This document shows positions 47,020-57,855 of a DNA stretch of 64,000 nucleotides, piece by piece. The notes beneath the pieces are model-generated. The model ran no database searches. It was not told where the DNA came from and saw nothing but the letters and a program-made list of their open reading frames with translations. The number at the start of each line of letters is the position of its first letter. Within the stretch, counting starts at the first letter, position 1. The translations under genes and the position numbers were made by a program. Source of the DNA: Paragonimus westermani (lineage: Eukaryota > Platyhelminthes > Trematoda > Plagiorchiida > Troglotrematidae); NCBI GenBank assembly GCA_008508345.1, contig QNGE01000761.1, positions 165,600-229,599 of the forward strand, in the 5' to 3' direction.

Positions 47020-47795
47020 CGACACCCGAATCGGATCGGGCTCAACTATCTAAGGGATTTGGCGATAGTACACTCCCAAACGAACGAATGCTTGGCACCG
47101 AATGGACCTCTGTCTCAGTCGTACTCCGTCTGCGATTTCAGTTACGCGATGGTCCGCTCACTCATCGAGGCATTGTATCATCCATCTCTTCTATATTCGA
47201 CCCGCTAGGCCTTGTGTCCGCACTGATCCTGTTGCGAAATTATTGCTACAGAAACTGTGCGAAGAAAGCCTAGGATGGGACGATCCTATTCAGCCGAATG
47301 ACGCCAAGACGTGGAACGAATGGCTGGCTCACGTAATGCACATGAACCCAGTTGAGGTTCCACGATGTATCACAAGAGACGCGACAGATTACTTCAACGG
47401 CGCACAGCTGCACGTGTTTAGTGACGCCTCAAAAACGGGCTACGGGGCAGCGGCCTATGCACCACTCTTTCCAAAGGCGGGCCAGCCGTACTGCACCCCT
47501 GTGATAGCTAAATCCCGAGTAACTCCTATGAAAACGGTTACCATACCACGCCTGGAATTAAACGCGGCAGTTCTAGCGGTAAAAATTGAGAAGCTCGTTT
47601 CCACTGACCTTCAAAAGCGTAATCTGCTGGACCGACTCGGCGGTTGTGTTACATTACATAAACAACACTTTCACTAGCTTTAGTACCTTCGTTGCTAACC
47701 GAGTTGCCACGATACCTGAAGGAAGTCTACCTGAACTATGGGAACCTGTTCGGTCGACGAACAACCCAGCAGACTTGGCTTCTCGTGGAATCTGA
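47020..47795 (+). pseudogene. BEL reverse transcriptase end and RNase H region, frameshifted
   Basis: After the gap frame 3 reads LTHRGIVSSISSIFDPLGLV, the block that ends the Pao/BEL polymerase. From about 47225 frame 2 continues (KLLLQKLCEESLGWDDPIQP, RCITRDATDYFNGAQLHVFS, DASKTGYGAAAYAP, IPRLELNAAVLAVKI). FSDAS-GYGA is the first RNase H motif and RLELNAA carries its Glu. From about 47620 frame 3 takes over (CWTDSAVVLHYINN, NPADLASRGI), giving the WTDS motif. Two frame changes are therefore needed across 780 bases. Confidence 0.85.
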
Positions 47796-47992
47796 GATCT
47801 GAGGGGATGGGGAAGTTGGTCGATAGGTCCTACGTTTCTGCACACGTACGACAGGATATGACCTCGAAATACCGTTAGACTGGATGCGCAGACAGAAATC
47901 AAGCCCAAACGTCAGCAGGTTCCCGCCAACACTGTAACTCAAGCCTTCGCAGTCCACCCGTTGCTCAGTCACTTCTCGAATTGGTTTAAACA

Positions 47993-48913
47993 TTGAAATC
48001 CATTGCACGGTTGTCGCGTTTCGAGAGTTGGCTGTTAGAACACCACTGCCACCCAAGTCACATTCGGTCACGCACTGGTCCATTAGCAGCCGATGAAATC
48101 AAAATGGCCAAAGGAGACGTGATCCGCATGGTGCAGCGTCAGGTCTATCTTGGAGAAGTACGGCGCTTGAGTGGAAACCGCGCGAGTGGAACATTAAAGG
48201 CTACAGGACAACTCCAAAGGCTTTGCCCAGTCTTGATCGATAGTACGCTGTGCGTGGGTGGGCGCCTTAACCACTCTTCTAATGTCCAGGAGCTGAAACA
48301 TCCAGCATTTCTGTCGAACAAGCACCCGGTTGTGGACTCAATCGTTCGACATTCCCACACCCTTGAAGGACATAGCGGTCCTGCTCACGTATTAGGAGCC
48401 ATTCGTAACTACTCTTGGATTGTACACGGTGGCGGCGCAGTAAAGATAATAATCGGTAAATGCGTCGGCTGCAGAAAACAAAGTGCTGTGCCGTGTGAAC
48501 AGCAGATGGCGCCACTGTCTGAGGCTAGAGTAGAGGCGGGCTGGTTTCCGTTTGAGCAAGTGGGGTTAGACTACTTTGGGCCAATCTCAGTTAAGCGCGG
48601 AAGTGTCAAAGAAAAACGATTTGGCTGCTTGTTTCCATGCTTGAAGACTCGCACTGTGCACCTTGACGTGGCACATGATCTTTCCACGGATGCACTTATT
48701 GCTGCGCTTATCCGATTTGTTTGTCGGCGCGGTTGTCCAGCCGGTATATATAGCGATAATGGAAATAATTTCGTTGGTGCAGTCAGAGAGCTGCGCGATT
48801 TGATACAAAAATGGGATAATCGGAGGCTTATTGACCGAATGTTTAGTCGCGGAATACAGTGGCACTTTAACCCCCCTTCCAGTAGCCACAGGGGGGTGTT
48901 TGGGAGCTTATAA
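47993..48913 (+). pseudogene. BEL integrase, prematurely ended
   Basis: 306 codons. A zinc-binding module (H122, H127, C157, C160; the CVGCRKQSA block) is followed by the catalytic core. The first Asp is D193 (GLDYFGPIS) and the second is D255 (IYSDNGNNF). The frame shifts near codon 301 and stops at 48913, so the catalytic Glu region is read only in another frame. The integrase would insert element cDNA into chromosomes; this copy cannot produce the whole protein. Confidence 0.88.
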
Positions 48914-49463
48914 TTCGTTCTATTAGAAAGGTATTGTATAGCGTTTGTAGTGAGCAACAACTCACAGAAGACGCGTTAGCCACGCTGGTCCTGGAGACTT
49001 AACGTGTGCTCAACGATCGGCCCTTAGTTCCATCTACGCCAGATAGTCAGAATGAACAACCATTAACTCCCCTCAATTTGTTATTAGTTCGAGGTGGAGC
49101 TTTAGAATTGCCAGCTAAGAGTGTTCAAGAGAGTTATACGAGACGTTGAAGACGCGTGAACTAACTAGCGATAGTGTTTTGGCGAAGGTGGCTTGAAGAA
49201 TACTTGCCCACCCTCCAACTGCGACCGCGATGGTCGCTGAAGCGAAATAATATTCGAGCGGGAGACCTGGTTCTGGTTGTTGAGCAAAATGTGTCGCGGG
49301 GACACTGGCCCCTTGGCATTATTGTGGGGTGCGAACAGAGCGAAGACGGGCTGGTTCGAACAGTATCCGTAAAGACGGCAAAAGAATACTGCGAAGAGAC
49401 ATTAGGCGAATTTGTCGTTTGGAGGGAGTCGAGTAGAAGAGCTTTAGTCTCGTCAAGAGTGTA
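48914..49463 (+). pseudogene. BEL integrase C-terminal domain (DUF5641-like)
   Basis: Frame 1 continues the integrase (IIRSIRKVLYSVCSEQQLTE, VLNDRPLVP, then FWRRWLEEYLPTLQLR and NIRAGDLVLVVEQNVSRGHW) with stops near 49000 and 49147. The WRRW...GDLVLV...WPLG pattern is the C-terminal domain of Pao/BEL integrases. 49464-49715 is untranslated sequence up to the 3' LTR. Confidence 0.8.
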
Positions 49464-49715
49464 GGGTGGTACTCGTAGGAGACGGCTTTCATCCAATTAC
49501 GCTCTATGACATATGGGACGCACGAGAGGTACGTACAGCACTAGCCGTGGACGATGGCCTTGTCAGAACGTAATCCCTGTGGTGTGCATCTTCGAACACC
49601 CTTGTACGTTTGTGTTATTTTATGTGAGCGTTTTATTTAGACTTAGGAGAGAACCAGAATTCGAATTGCGAACATTCTTTGTCGACTGGCACTTGAATGG
49701 AATTTTTGTGGCCGG

Positions 49716-50261
49716 TGTAGGGCATTTTTGAAGGTCGAAATTCCCCTCGACTGATCCTGCTGCGACCTTCCTCGTGACCCCGTCCAAGTACACACTTGTT
49801 TTCGTTATTCCCACATCACATGTCTAAACGTACTAATTCCTCCAACCCACCTCCCTCAGTCATTGAATCCCAGTTACCCACCCCACACCTATTGTTATCT
49901 GTCAGTCTCACCCTCCCTACCCCTGTGAATACGGTCCGCCATTAAACTGTCACCAGCCCGTCGGTCTGCCCGAAGCCTTGTTATTTAGACACACACCAGA
50001 CCGATCTGATCGCATTCGGTCGGCTCGTCATTGTCTGTCGGTCGTTTGTGCTTGTACTTGATGTGCCCTTCGGACCCTTGACGGCCTATTGCGGCCAAAC
50101 AATGTTTTATCCCACGAACGCAAACGAATTGAGGTTTGTTCTTGAAATTGATTATATTATTTATGGCAATAGTACCACGTTTCCAGCCACTTGATTTGAT
50201 TCTGACATTTGGCGTCGTTGGTTATACGTGCGTCACTCAACGTTCGTCGGGAGAACGTACA
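49716..50261 (+). repeat. BEL 3' LTR
   Basis: 546 bases, starting TGTAGGG and ending CGTACA. It matches the 5' LTR at all but four positions by direct reading. Confidence 0.95.
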
Positions 50262-50266
50262 GAGGG
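50262..50266. repeat. BEL element target-site duplication, right (GAGGG)
   Basis: Same five bases as 43146-43150. Confidence 0.9.
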
Positions 50267-50593
50267 CGTTGCTAGTGGTCAATTCGGCGAGCTCCCTGTA
50301 GGATTTTTGACTGCCTCTCTTGGGTGTGTTGTCGGATTTCCCGCTCGCGAAAAGCCTCTAGATCCTCTGGCCTACCTGTCAGCTTCTGATTAGGGAAGAG
50401 ATGAGAACGTGTTTCAAGAGGACGGCGTGTGTCCCGCGGTAGCGGTGCACGAGAGAAGAATTTGCATGGTTTTCGATCGACGAATGCCCCGTGTGCTCCG
50501 CGAATCGCAGCTTTATAGAAAGGTCGTTCAAGTTCACTGAGTCGGATGTAAGGCTGAGTGTGCTCAAGATCGTCCTTAGTGCGTCAAGTTCTG

Positions 50594-51297
50594 TCAGTGA
50601 CAGATAAAATCAAAGGCTAGTAACATGTGGTCACTATGCCCCAGCGGTGGTTCGATGACCACACCATCTGCCATGTAAGCCTGGTTCCTAATGACCAGGT
50701 CGAGCAAGCAGGGTGTCTGTCCTGGACGGTGCCTTGTAGGTAGATCGACATGCTGTGTCCAGGCTTTCTCACTGGTCAACATTGCCATTGGTTTCGAGAG
50801 CCCGTAGCCACAGTCCTCATGAGAAGTCGCCATAGAGTTAAGTTTGGGTGCGTTAAAGTCACTCATAATAAGAAGGTCGGAGAAACGCTGGGTGGACATG
50901 AGTCTGTCTAGGGTAGCAAGAATGGCCTCGTTGTCAGGTGAATTGCATGACGGCGAACGGTTCATAACACCGGCAAGAAGCGTGTGACGTCTACGAATTT
51001 GGATTTTAATCCAGAGCGTGTCGCATTTTCCATGCGAAGGTAAATTTCCCCCACGACAGCTGGCACTGGGAGCTTCTGGCTTAGGAAAACGGCGCAGCCT
51101 CCCATGCGTCTGCGAGAGGAGTCCGTCCGGTACAAAGAGTAGCCAGGGGCATGCAGTTCATTATCACTGATATCCGCGGAAAGCCAGGTCTCTGTTAATG
51201 CAAGAATGTGAGGGCAATTGTCGTGGACCAGCTGTCTGATTTCTGGTACTTTGTTCAGGAAGTTCAGACAGTTGGTGTGCACGCACTTAAGGGCCAC
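50594..51297 (-). pseudogene. CR1-like LINE endonuclease domain, frameshifted
   Basis: The first frame (51297-50962) reads NCLNFLNKVPEIRQLVHDN, then ILALTETWLSADISDNEL, with the catalytic Glu of TETWL, and RRRMGGCAVFLSQ. The second frame (50965-50594) reads LLIMSDFNAPKL (residues 31-42) and LLDLVIRN, ending PPLGHSDHMLLAFDF with the catalytic SDH at 111-113. This is an exonuclease-endonuclease-phosphatase domain that nicks target DNA. One frame change joins the halves at about 50965. Confidence 0.85.
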
Positions 51298-51439
51298 TTC
51301 TTCGTTTGGCTAGGTGCAAAAAGAGATAGAAGTGCACAAGGGAGAGCTTGAGAAAGTAACCTCAGTAGTGAGGAGAGTGCGTAACTGGCGGCATAGTTTT
51401 GTGAGCACTCTTGGAGCGTGGTAGTCGTTCCATCACAGC

Positions 51440-52321
51440 CTGGTCATATGTGAGCGTCCCTGTGGGACGCTTTGTCTGCTTCTGCTGGCCCAAGGTCGAT
51501 GACCTTCGGACCGCTCTTGCTTCTGGAGGGCGATTTGCAGTTTTGCACTTTGAAAATTTGGACGGGGTTGTAGTTTATAATAGAATATGGGCCAAAATGT
51601 CCCCGATCCAACCGAGGAGGTAGCCGCCGGAATGAGATAGGTATAGGCCATTTTGGATGCAGAGAAGATCTCAGCAGACTCACTGGGATATGAAGCTTAG
51701 GAGTAAAATATAACTTAACGGAGCTTTTCTGGGGTGAGATGGTTGGGGGTCTAGAAGAGTGATGGTCCTCAACAAGTTTGGGATCTGCTCTTGCGGCCCC
51801 TTGCATCTCCACAGGCACGACCTTCCAGGGGGTGGGGGCAGTAGCCCCTGACGTGGGTGCTTGAATTAGTCCACCCGAGGACATTAGTCCCCTCTTGAGA
51901 GCAGAGATAAGACTCAAACGCTGGTCTGGATTTTGGGGTCAGCATTGACGCATGACATTGTTCTAGAAAGCTGAGAGCGCTTCTGCCGCTCCTGCAATGA
52001 GCGATCTAGCAAGACTCCCCTGAGATCAGCGTGGTTTCTCTTTAGTTCAGGCACTTTTTCCAGTACTTCCAGTATGCTAATGTTTGCGGGGTACGTCACA
52101 AGAAATCCCAGTGACTTCTTGGTGGCTTTAGAGCAAAGTCTGCAAGCGGAAACCGTTTTTGGAAACTCTGGACGAAAGCGGTCATTTAGGACCGCTCTGG
52201 CTTGTTCTTCTAGAGAAAGTGAGGTCGGAAATCTTCCCCACAAAACAAGGCTCTCTTCCCGGGATGCCCTATCATTCAAGCTCGTCGCAACTACCTCAAT
52301 TTGAGCAGCAGACAAAGCCAC
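51440..52321 (-). pseudogene. CR1-like LINE ORF1-like protein
   Basis: The first 135 codons (52321-51914) read LSAAQIEVVATSLNDRASRE, ESLVLWGRFPTSLSLEEQAR, AVLNDRFRPEFPKTV, then LGFLVTYPANISILEVLEKV and LLDRSLQERQKR. The alternating strands and helices ending DRS-x2-ER resemble the RNA-binding ORF1 proteins of LINEs, which coat LINE RNA. A Pro/Ser-rich second half follows in another frame (51917-51444). The frame change suggests decay. Confidence 0.55.
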
Positions 52322-52429
52322 TGCGACTTATACGTGGGTTTGCGACCGGAGACCTGAGATGCTCTGATTAAATCAGTCCATACTGTTTGGTATCGTGCGG
52401 GCAACTGTTGTCTTGAAAAGTGCCGAGTA

Positions 52430-52862
52430 AATTCGGCTATTCAGCGACTCAGCAACTGGTCAAGGCAGATGTCCAAGATATTCGGATCCAGTCAGCTTTT
52501 CTCCCTCAATATCAAAGAGCCGTCAGTTTTCCTGAAGGAAAGATACAGAAAACAGGGTGTGGCACAGTTATCGAAGGTTACAGTAAGTAACAGGGATAGA
52601 GAAAAATTATTTGCATGGAGATGTCTCGGATGAGTGAGAATCAAGCAGCGCAGTGAATTTATCACTAGAAGCGTTGTTCACGATTTCATCAGGAAAGCTG
52701 TTCCAATGCTCCATAAACATGTGGGAAAAGAACTGCTTCCTAAGTAAGGTCCGAGGACAAAGTTTGAAAAGCCTCCTGTTATGTCCTCGCCGACCACCAT
52801 CATTCGCTACGGCGAAGAAGTGCTGTACGTGATCTACTCCAGAAAAGAAGTGTGTGTAATAT
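52430..52862 (-). pseudogene. CR1-like LINE copy B, 3' end
   Basis: The minus frame 52870-52607 reads HFFSGVDHVQHFFAVANDGG, RRLFKLCPRTLLRKQFFS and HWNSFPDEIVNNASSDKFT, the ORF2 C-terminal block also seen in copy C. The 3' UTR runs to about 52430 and ends in GTCGCTGAATAGCC-type short repeats. The match to copy C breaks at about 52862 and resumes at about 57660. Confidence 0.8.
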
Positions 52863-53179
52863 TCCACAGTGGGGGGATTCACGTGTGCGATAGTAATCCA
52901 CTGGGCAAGGGAGGGAATGTCCACGCTCTAAAAAGGGATCGTAAGAGAGTTATTCGCAGAACTGGTGAGTTGGAAGCCGTATTCACAACCACCAAATGCA
53001 AAAACAAGAGCACGACAATGTAATGTGTTACACGGTATACAAGTCAGCAGATCAAGCGTCTTACAATTATGCGTTGTTTCCTTCTGTTGGTTCCTCCTGC
53101 GTCTCGTCCAAGTACGTGACCGCCGCGAGACCTGGAAGAGGGAATGAAAAGGCACATGTTGTTAGGCTCGCAGTTTGCT

Positions 53180-53321
53180 TGGTGTCGTTACTGTTACAAG
53201 ACTCCCCTCTTCCGTAGGCGCTGTCCCCAGCGCCTCCATGTGTTGTCATCTTCTTCGGACGGTTTAAGTGTACGACAGATGACCATCCAATTAGTTTCAG
53301 TCGTTTGATGCGCTGTGTCAC
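53180..53321 (-). pseudogene. Gypsy integrase C-terminal tail
   Basis: The frame reads TQRIKRLKLIGWSSVVHLNR, PKKMTTH, a short basic beta segment typical of the end of Gypsy integrases (x-SVVHLNRLK). Beyond about 53180 there is no recognised coding sequence. Confidence 0.6.
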
Positions 53322-53408
53322 ATATGTAAGTACTTCGTCGATAGCTTATGGCCCTCTCCACTCCCAATGGAGTTTAGGCGGGACCCGTGGGGGTGGTACA
53401 GCGTCGTA

Positions 53409-54307
53409 TCACCACGCTTCGGCTCCCGGCTGGAACTGCGTCCCATACACTGTTCTGTCAAAGTAGGCCTTCTGATGACGTTGGGTTCCTTGCAGATGTG
53501 ACCTCGCCAGTTGGTGACCACGCACGAGGCTTGAGTGCATATGGCGAATATGTTTCGATATCAGTAGGGGTTCATGGTGGTCAGTCGGAAGGAATGTATC
53601 CGATGCCAGTCGAAGATCCCTCCCCGATACCATAAAGTTAGGGGTTTGACCAGTTGAGGCATAGACGGTGGCCCGGTATGCTAGGAGGCATCGAGGTAAC
53701 GTAATGTCCGAATCACGCGTTGTTTCATGGTTGATAAAAGCTTTCAGCAGGTTCTTTAGAGTGCGACTGGTGCGCTCAACGAGGTCGTTTCCTTCCGGGT
53801 GGTATGCTGTGGTGTGCGACTCCTTGAGGTTCAGAATGTGGCACATTTCCCGCATCAACAGGCTCCCGAAGTTGGATCCCCGGTCGGAATATAGTTGATA
53901 CGGCGTGCCCCAGCGCGAAATTCATTCACTGAACACCGTTTTTGCCATCGTCCATGAGTCTGTAGCCGGAACGGGGATCGCCTCACACCACTTGGTAAAA
54001 TAGTCGACCATGACCAGCACTTAGTGGTTCTCCTCGCCGTCTCTGGCAACGGCCCGACAATATCTACCCTTATCATCTCATTCGGGAAACCTACTGTCAT
54101 GGGCTGAAGTGGTGCCCGAGGCTGTTGATTCGGGTTCTTGAATTGTGCACACTCTGTACACCCCAGACAATACCGTGCCACGTCCTGTCTCATGTGTGGC
54201 CACCAGAAACGTCGTCTTGCCGCCTCTTCAGTCTTGTTTTGGCTGGAATGGCCAATTTCTCCATGTAAGCGGCGAAAGACAACCGTGACCGCGGATGTGG
54301 GTGCCAC
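53409..54307 (-). pseudogene. Gypsy integrase, two frames
   Basis: 54307-53855 holds the zinc-binding module (H15, H20, C50, C53; WWPHMRQDVARYCLGCTECA) and the first catalytic Asp (RVDIVGPLPE, D82). The second Asp (LYSDRGSNFGS) lies near 53890 in the adjoining frame. 53858-53409 continues EMCHILNLKESHTTAYHPEG and NDLVERTSRTLKNLL, with the catalytic Glu at residue 28. All three acidic residues are visible, but two frame changes separate them. Confidence 0.85.
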
Positions 54308-54539
54308 GATTCGTCGGAGATATGGTGGGTCATCCTGGAAATATAGTACATCTTCCCGATTTACCAGTTTCGGCCAGAGTGCCTACAGACAACGGTTTTC
54401 CCAGCTGGTTCCGACGACTTCTTGTTTGGTAGGGCGACCTTGACCTCGTAGCAACTGTTGATAGATTGGACGTAGGTCTGGGTCTTTGGATTGTAATTGC
54501 GTCTACTCTTGCATCTCTGTATCCTATAACGCTATGGCT

Positions 54540-54924
54540 GAGACGAAGTCAGCTGTGCAAGATGGACACTCTCCGTGATCATTGTAGTGTCTTCGTGTTG
54601 CTTCCCAGGGCGGTGCTGGCATTTGAAGTCATAGTCCTGGAGGTACTCTTGCCATCTTGCAATCTAACCCTCTGGGTCCCGAAAATTTTGTAGCCACAGA
54701 AGTGATTGGTGGTCTGTGCGCACGAGAACTGGACGCCCGACGCGATAGTGTCTGAGCTGTCTAACGAAGTGTACCAAAGCCAGCATTTCTTCGCTCGTCG
54801 TGCAGTAATTCCGTTCTCGTTTGGTGAGGCTTCTACTAGCGTAAGCAATAACAAGTTCAAACCCATTCTTGGTTCTTTGAGGGAGAACAGCCCCAATTGC
54901 CCTGTCGCTAGCATCAGCATCTAG
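54540..54924 (-). pseudogene. Gypsy RNase H
   Basis: The minus strand reads LDADASDRAIGAVLPQ, YASRSLTKRERNYCTTSEEM, LALVHFVRQLRHYRVGRPVL, VRTDHQSLLWL, the RNase H D-E-D pattern. An in-frame TAG lies at 54664-54666, just before IARWQEYLQDYDF. The listed ATG-started frame over this area is out of phase with it. Confidence 0.8.
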
Positions 54925-55119
54925 AATGAAACAGCCTGCATCAGTAGATGTGTCTGGAAATGTCAGAACGGGCGCATCACAGAGTATTTATCGCAACTGG
55001 TTAAAGGCATGTTCCTGGCTGGCTGATCAGACGAAAACTGTGTTTTTGTTTAAGAGGGAGTTGAGGGGGGCTGCGATTCCCACGAAACGCACTATGAACC
55101 GCCTATAATAAGAAGCCAT

Positions 55120-56173
55120 ACCGAGGAACCTGCGAACATCATCTACGGATTTGAGCACGGGCCAGGGTCACAGCGCACACCGGCAGAGGAGATAGTGAGT
55201 CCCAAATACTTGACCTCCTGTTGAAGAAATTTGCACTTGTTTGGTTTTAACTTTAAACCAACTTCTCGAAAATCTACTAGGGTTAATCTTACATTACTTA
55301 GAGGTTCTTCAGGAGTACGTCAGTGCACAATGATGTCATCCAGGTAGACGAGGCGTTTATCGGGTATCAACTCACGCAGTGTCGTATAAATCAACCGCTG
55401 GAAGGTGGCGGGTGTATCAGTTAGTCCGAATGGCATCGTCTGAAATTCTTAGAGTCCGGAAGGAATAGCAAAAGCAGCTTTACACCGATCGTCCGGATGT
55501 AGTTCTACCTGCCATTAACCAGAACCTAAATCGGGGGTGCTGAACCATTTAGACCCAGTAAGGGCACCAAAATTATCGTCGATTCTAAGTAGTGGGAATG
55601 AACCTTTTTCGTTGCAGCGTTCAATTTTCTGTAATCAACACATAACCGAAGTGTCCCGTCATGTTTTTGTACTGGTACAATTGTAGCCGCCCATGGGAAC
55701 TTAGAGGGGCATATAATTCCACTAGCCACCAACTCGCTAATTATCTTTTCTAGCTCAATCTGGTATTGAACAGGCACACGGCGAGGAGGCAACCGGATTG
55801 GATTAGCATCACCTGTATCTATCCTGTGCTGTATTAAGTTGCTCCTCCCCGTCTCACCTTCTTTCCACGCAAGCACGTCCTGGAATTCAGCAAGGGTCGC
55901 CTCCGGCTCTGGCATTAAGGATTTCAACAATAAGCAAGCTCCCGATGGCAGTAAGTGTTTCACGGCAGTAGCCATAGCATCCATGCTCTGGCGGTCAGAG
56001 TTACGAAATGGGATAGTCTCAGTAATGCATTCTAACGTCCCGTTAGGTATGTTCACCTTGCCATGGAGTGTTGTCAATAAATCAATTCCCAGAACGGCCT
56101 CCCAGGGAAGATTTTCTACTACCAACACCGAGTGTTCACGTTTTTTGTCACCTAGGGTAACAGGGACATTCAC
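55120..56173 (-). pseudogene. Gypsy protease end and reverse transcriptase
   Basis: 56173-55526 is an open frame: VLGIDLLTTLHGKVNI (end of protease), then IRLPPRRVPVQYQIELEKII and DGTLRLCVDYRKLNAATKK (polymerase fingers). The frame is then lost, but YLDDIIVH, the catalytic palm motif, is readable with its core codons at 55335-55346 and a TGA just after. RRFLGMASYYRRFIVRFVGI follows near 55.1 kb. The catalytic aspartates are preserved, but the gene is broken. Confidence 0.85.
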
Positions 56174-56189
56174 CCGAACCGACTGACCT

Positions 56190-56354
56190 AATGTCGGTAC
56201 CGTTAGCGGTAACTAACCGGACGCCCGAGTCTTGCTGGGGCAAAACCTGTCTGGGAACTCTGTGTCTACTTATTAAACAACAAGCAGCTCCTGTATCTAC
56301 GGGCAAAACGGAAGGCGCAGACCACAACAACCCAGAAACAGTAGGTGAGCGCAC
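56190..56354 (-). pseudogene. Gypsy aspartic protease segment
   Basis: The frame reads SVLPVDTGAACCLISRH, with the DTGA active-site motif, then LVTANGTDI, the second strand of a retropepsin-like fold. It leads into the polymerase through a frame change near 56150-56190. Confidence 0.75.
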
Positions 56355-56691
56355 CTGGCTACTGTTCAGTGAAAGAGATAGATATATCGAACTTGGTACA
56401 GAGCGATTAGAAGGCTCACTTCGGTTATGGCCACACCGGTAGGCTCGCCTTCCATAGACTGAGCAGTAGTAGCAGTGCGGTGTTTGGTGGGCTGGCCGTT
56501 GTGTCCGGTGTGGTCCGTAACGTTGCTGGCGATTGACTTGTTGTGGGCGGGTAAACGGCCTGTGTTTTACCAGCGCTATTTCCTTCGTTCGGTACTGTTG
56601 GTCCCTTTCGGGAACCTTATTGACCTGTTCAATCGTGTCCGCCCGGTTTAAAGCCTCCTGAATGGAAGTGGGAGCCGATGTAAGAAAAACC

Positions 56692-56895
56692 CTACGTGTT
56701 CGGGTCTCTGGTACCCTCTAAAGCTTGCTGGAGGATGCGCTGTTCCCTAACCTCCGGTGTGTCGTCCGCAAAACCCTCGGCACACAAACGCCGAAGTTCC
56801 CTGATGAAACCTGCCAGTTTCTCCCCTGGATGTTGAATGCGTTCATGGAACTGGCGGCAGATTTCCAGCTGGTGTGGATCAATGATAAGACACAT
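56692..56895 (-). pseudogene. Gypsy gag fragment
   Basis: The frame reads HQLEICRQFHERIQHPGEKL, AGFIRELRRLCAEGF and ILQQALEGTRDPNT, a retrotransposon gag capsid segment in which helices around QFHER and FIRELRRL are typical. It is open only over 67 codons. Flanking frames continue with stops in both directions. Confidence 0.75.
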
Positions 56896-57660
56896 TCGAA
56901 GTGTTCGGAACGACTACTCAGTGACCTCTCCTTGTAGGATGCCTTCTTCTAACGCAATGTCCCAAGCTTCTCCATACAGTAGCGTACCTAGGACACGAGC
57001 TCATTCAGCTAGCGAAAAAAGAAAAACAAATTCATTTGCCTGAAATTCCTACCGGCGGAAGTTGTAACCAACACGGGATTTATCGGGTGCAGGGGGCGCG
57101 GGGGTCGGTAGGGTTTTTAAGTGTCCGGCTTCGATCGCGAATGACAACAAGGCAATGATAGTGCTGATTAACTTCGTGAAGAACGATGATTCTTNACTGC
57201 TGCGCGCAGCGGATGTACTCGAAGCTACATCGGGCTGCTACAGAAACAGTATTAGGCCTTTGGAACCTTAACTAAAAATCACGGCTGTGAAGTCTTGGTC
57301 ACTACTCATTCGAGCACCGGATGTTTCGACGTGATTTATTTCTCGCTTACCACGCTTGCTCTGAAGGCTTTGCACACTTTTGCGAACCAAAAGAACCAGT
57401 GCTTAGACCCTCTTTTATTCTCACCAACTACCTGCTGAGCCAACTACAGCAACTCACCATGGTCTTCCCTGATGACATGAAGCTCCGGAGCATCATCTCA
57501 TTAGATAAGAACAATGAGATTTTGTAAGAATTGGGCACAGTGGCAAGGTGGACAGTTTAACGTAACCAACCTCTAAACACATGAGGATGCTCCTCCTTGC
57601 ACCTGAGAGGTGTCACGGTATATTACACCAGTGGGTACCTGCTTACGCAGTATAACAGTG

Positions 57661-57855
57661 AACGAGATCTCCAGTCACCGCAGTCTTCGAAATTCAAGTG
57701 GGTGCAGATCAGAAATGTCCAATCGTGAATCACAAGTCACATGGCAAGGGCCAGTGACCGGGTTGGCAGCCGCACGCTGAACACGTCCAACGGCATGCAT
57801 GTCCCACTTCAAGTCACTATTGTAACGCGCAACCGAAACCAGAGAGCGCGCACGG
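57661..57855 (-). pseudogene. CR1-like LINE copy B, upstream remainder
   Basis: The minus strand reads DMHAVGRVQRAAANPVTGPC, then SRLDISDLHPLEFRRLR, the ORF2 block that directly precedes the copy B segment left at 52862. The LINE was therefore split by the Gypsy insertion. The match fades beyond about 57855. Confidence 0.7.

Larger units (their letters stand above)
43151..50261 (+). mobile_element. Pao/BEL-type LTR retrotransposon, structurally complete but coding-defective
   Basis: The element is 7111 bases as assembled, with 546-bp direct LTRs beginning TGTAGGG and ending CGTACA, flanked by a GAGGG duplication. Between the LTRs come, in order, gag, zinc knuckles, protease, an unknown-base gap where most of the reverse transcriptase should be, RNase H, integrase and the integrase C-terminal domain. 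This is the Pao/BEL order. Frame changes and stops occur in every part. It is inserted in CR1-like copy A. The LTRs differ at four positions, indicating a fairly recent insertion. Confidence 0.93.
50267..52400 (-). mobile_element. CR1-like LINE copy A, 5' part (ORF1 and endonuclease)
   Basis: On the far side of the BEL insertion the minus strand carries, from its 5' end, an ORF1-like frame (52321-about 51440), then the ORF2 endonuclease (51297-50594) and a linker (SYRELAELTTSNAL) ending at the target duplication. The polymerase fingers and palm upstream of TDD are missing from both flanks. Together with 42435-43145 this was one LINE before the BEL insertion. Confidence 0.8.
52863..57660 (-). 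mobile_element. Gypsy-type LTR retrotransposon, minus strand, decayed
   Basis: Reading the minus strand from about 57.05 kb: gag, protease (VDTGA), reverse transcriptase (LCVDYRKLN, YLDDIIVH), RNase H (ASDRAIGAV), integrase (HHCC module, D, D, E) and an integrase tail. This is the Gypsy order. The ends are inferred because the two halves of LINE copy B lie on either side. LTRs are not clear: TGTAA...CACAGTGG-like stretches at about 52860 and 57523 may be their remains. Stops and frameshifts are frequent. An ambiguous base lies at 57195. Confidence 0.8.
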
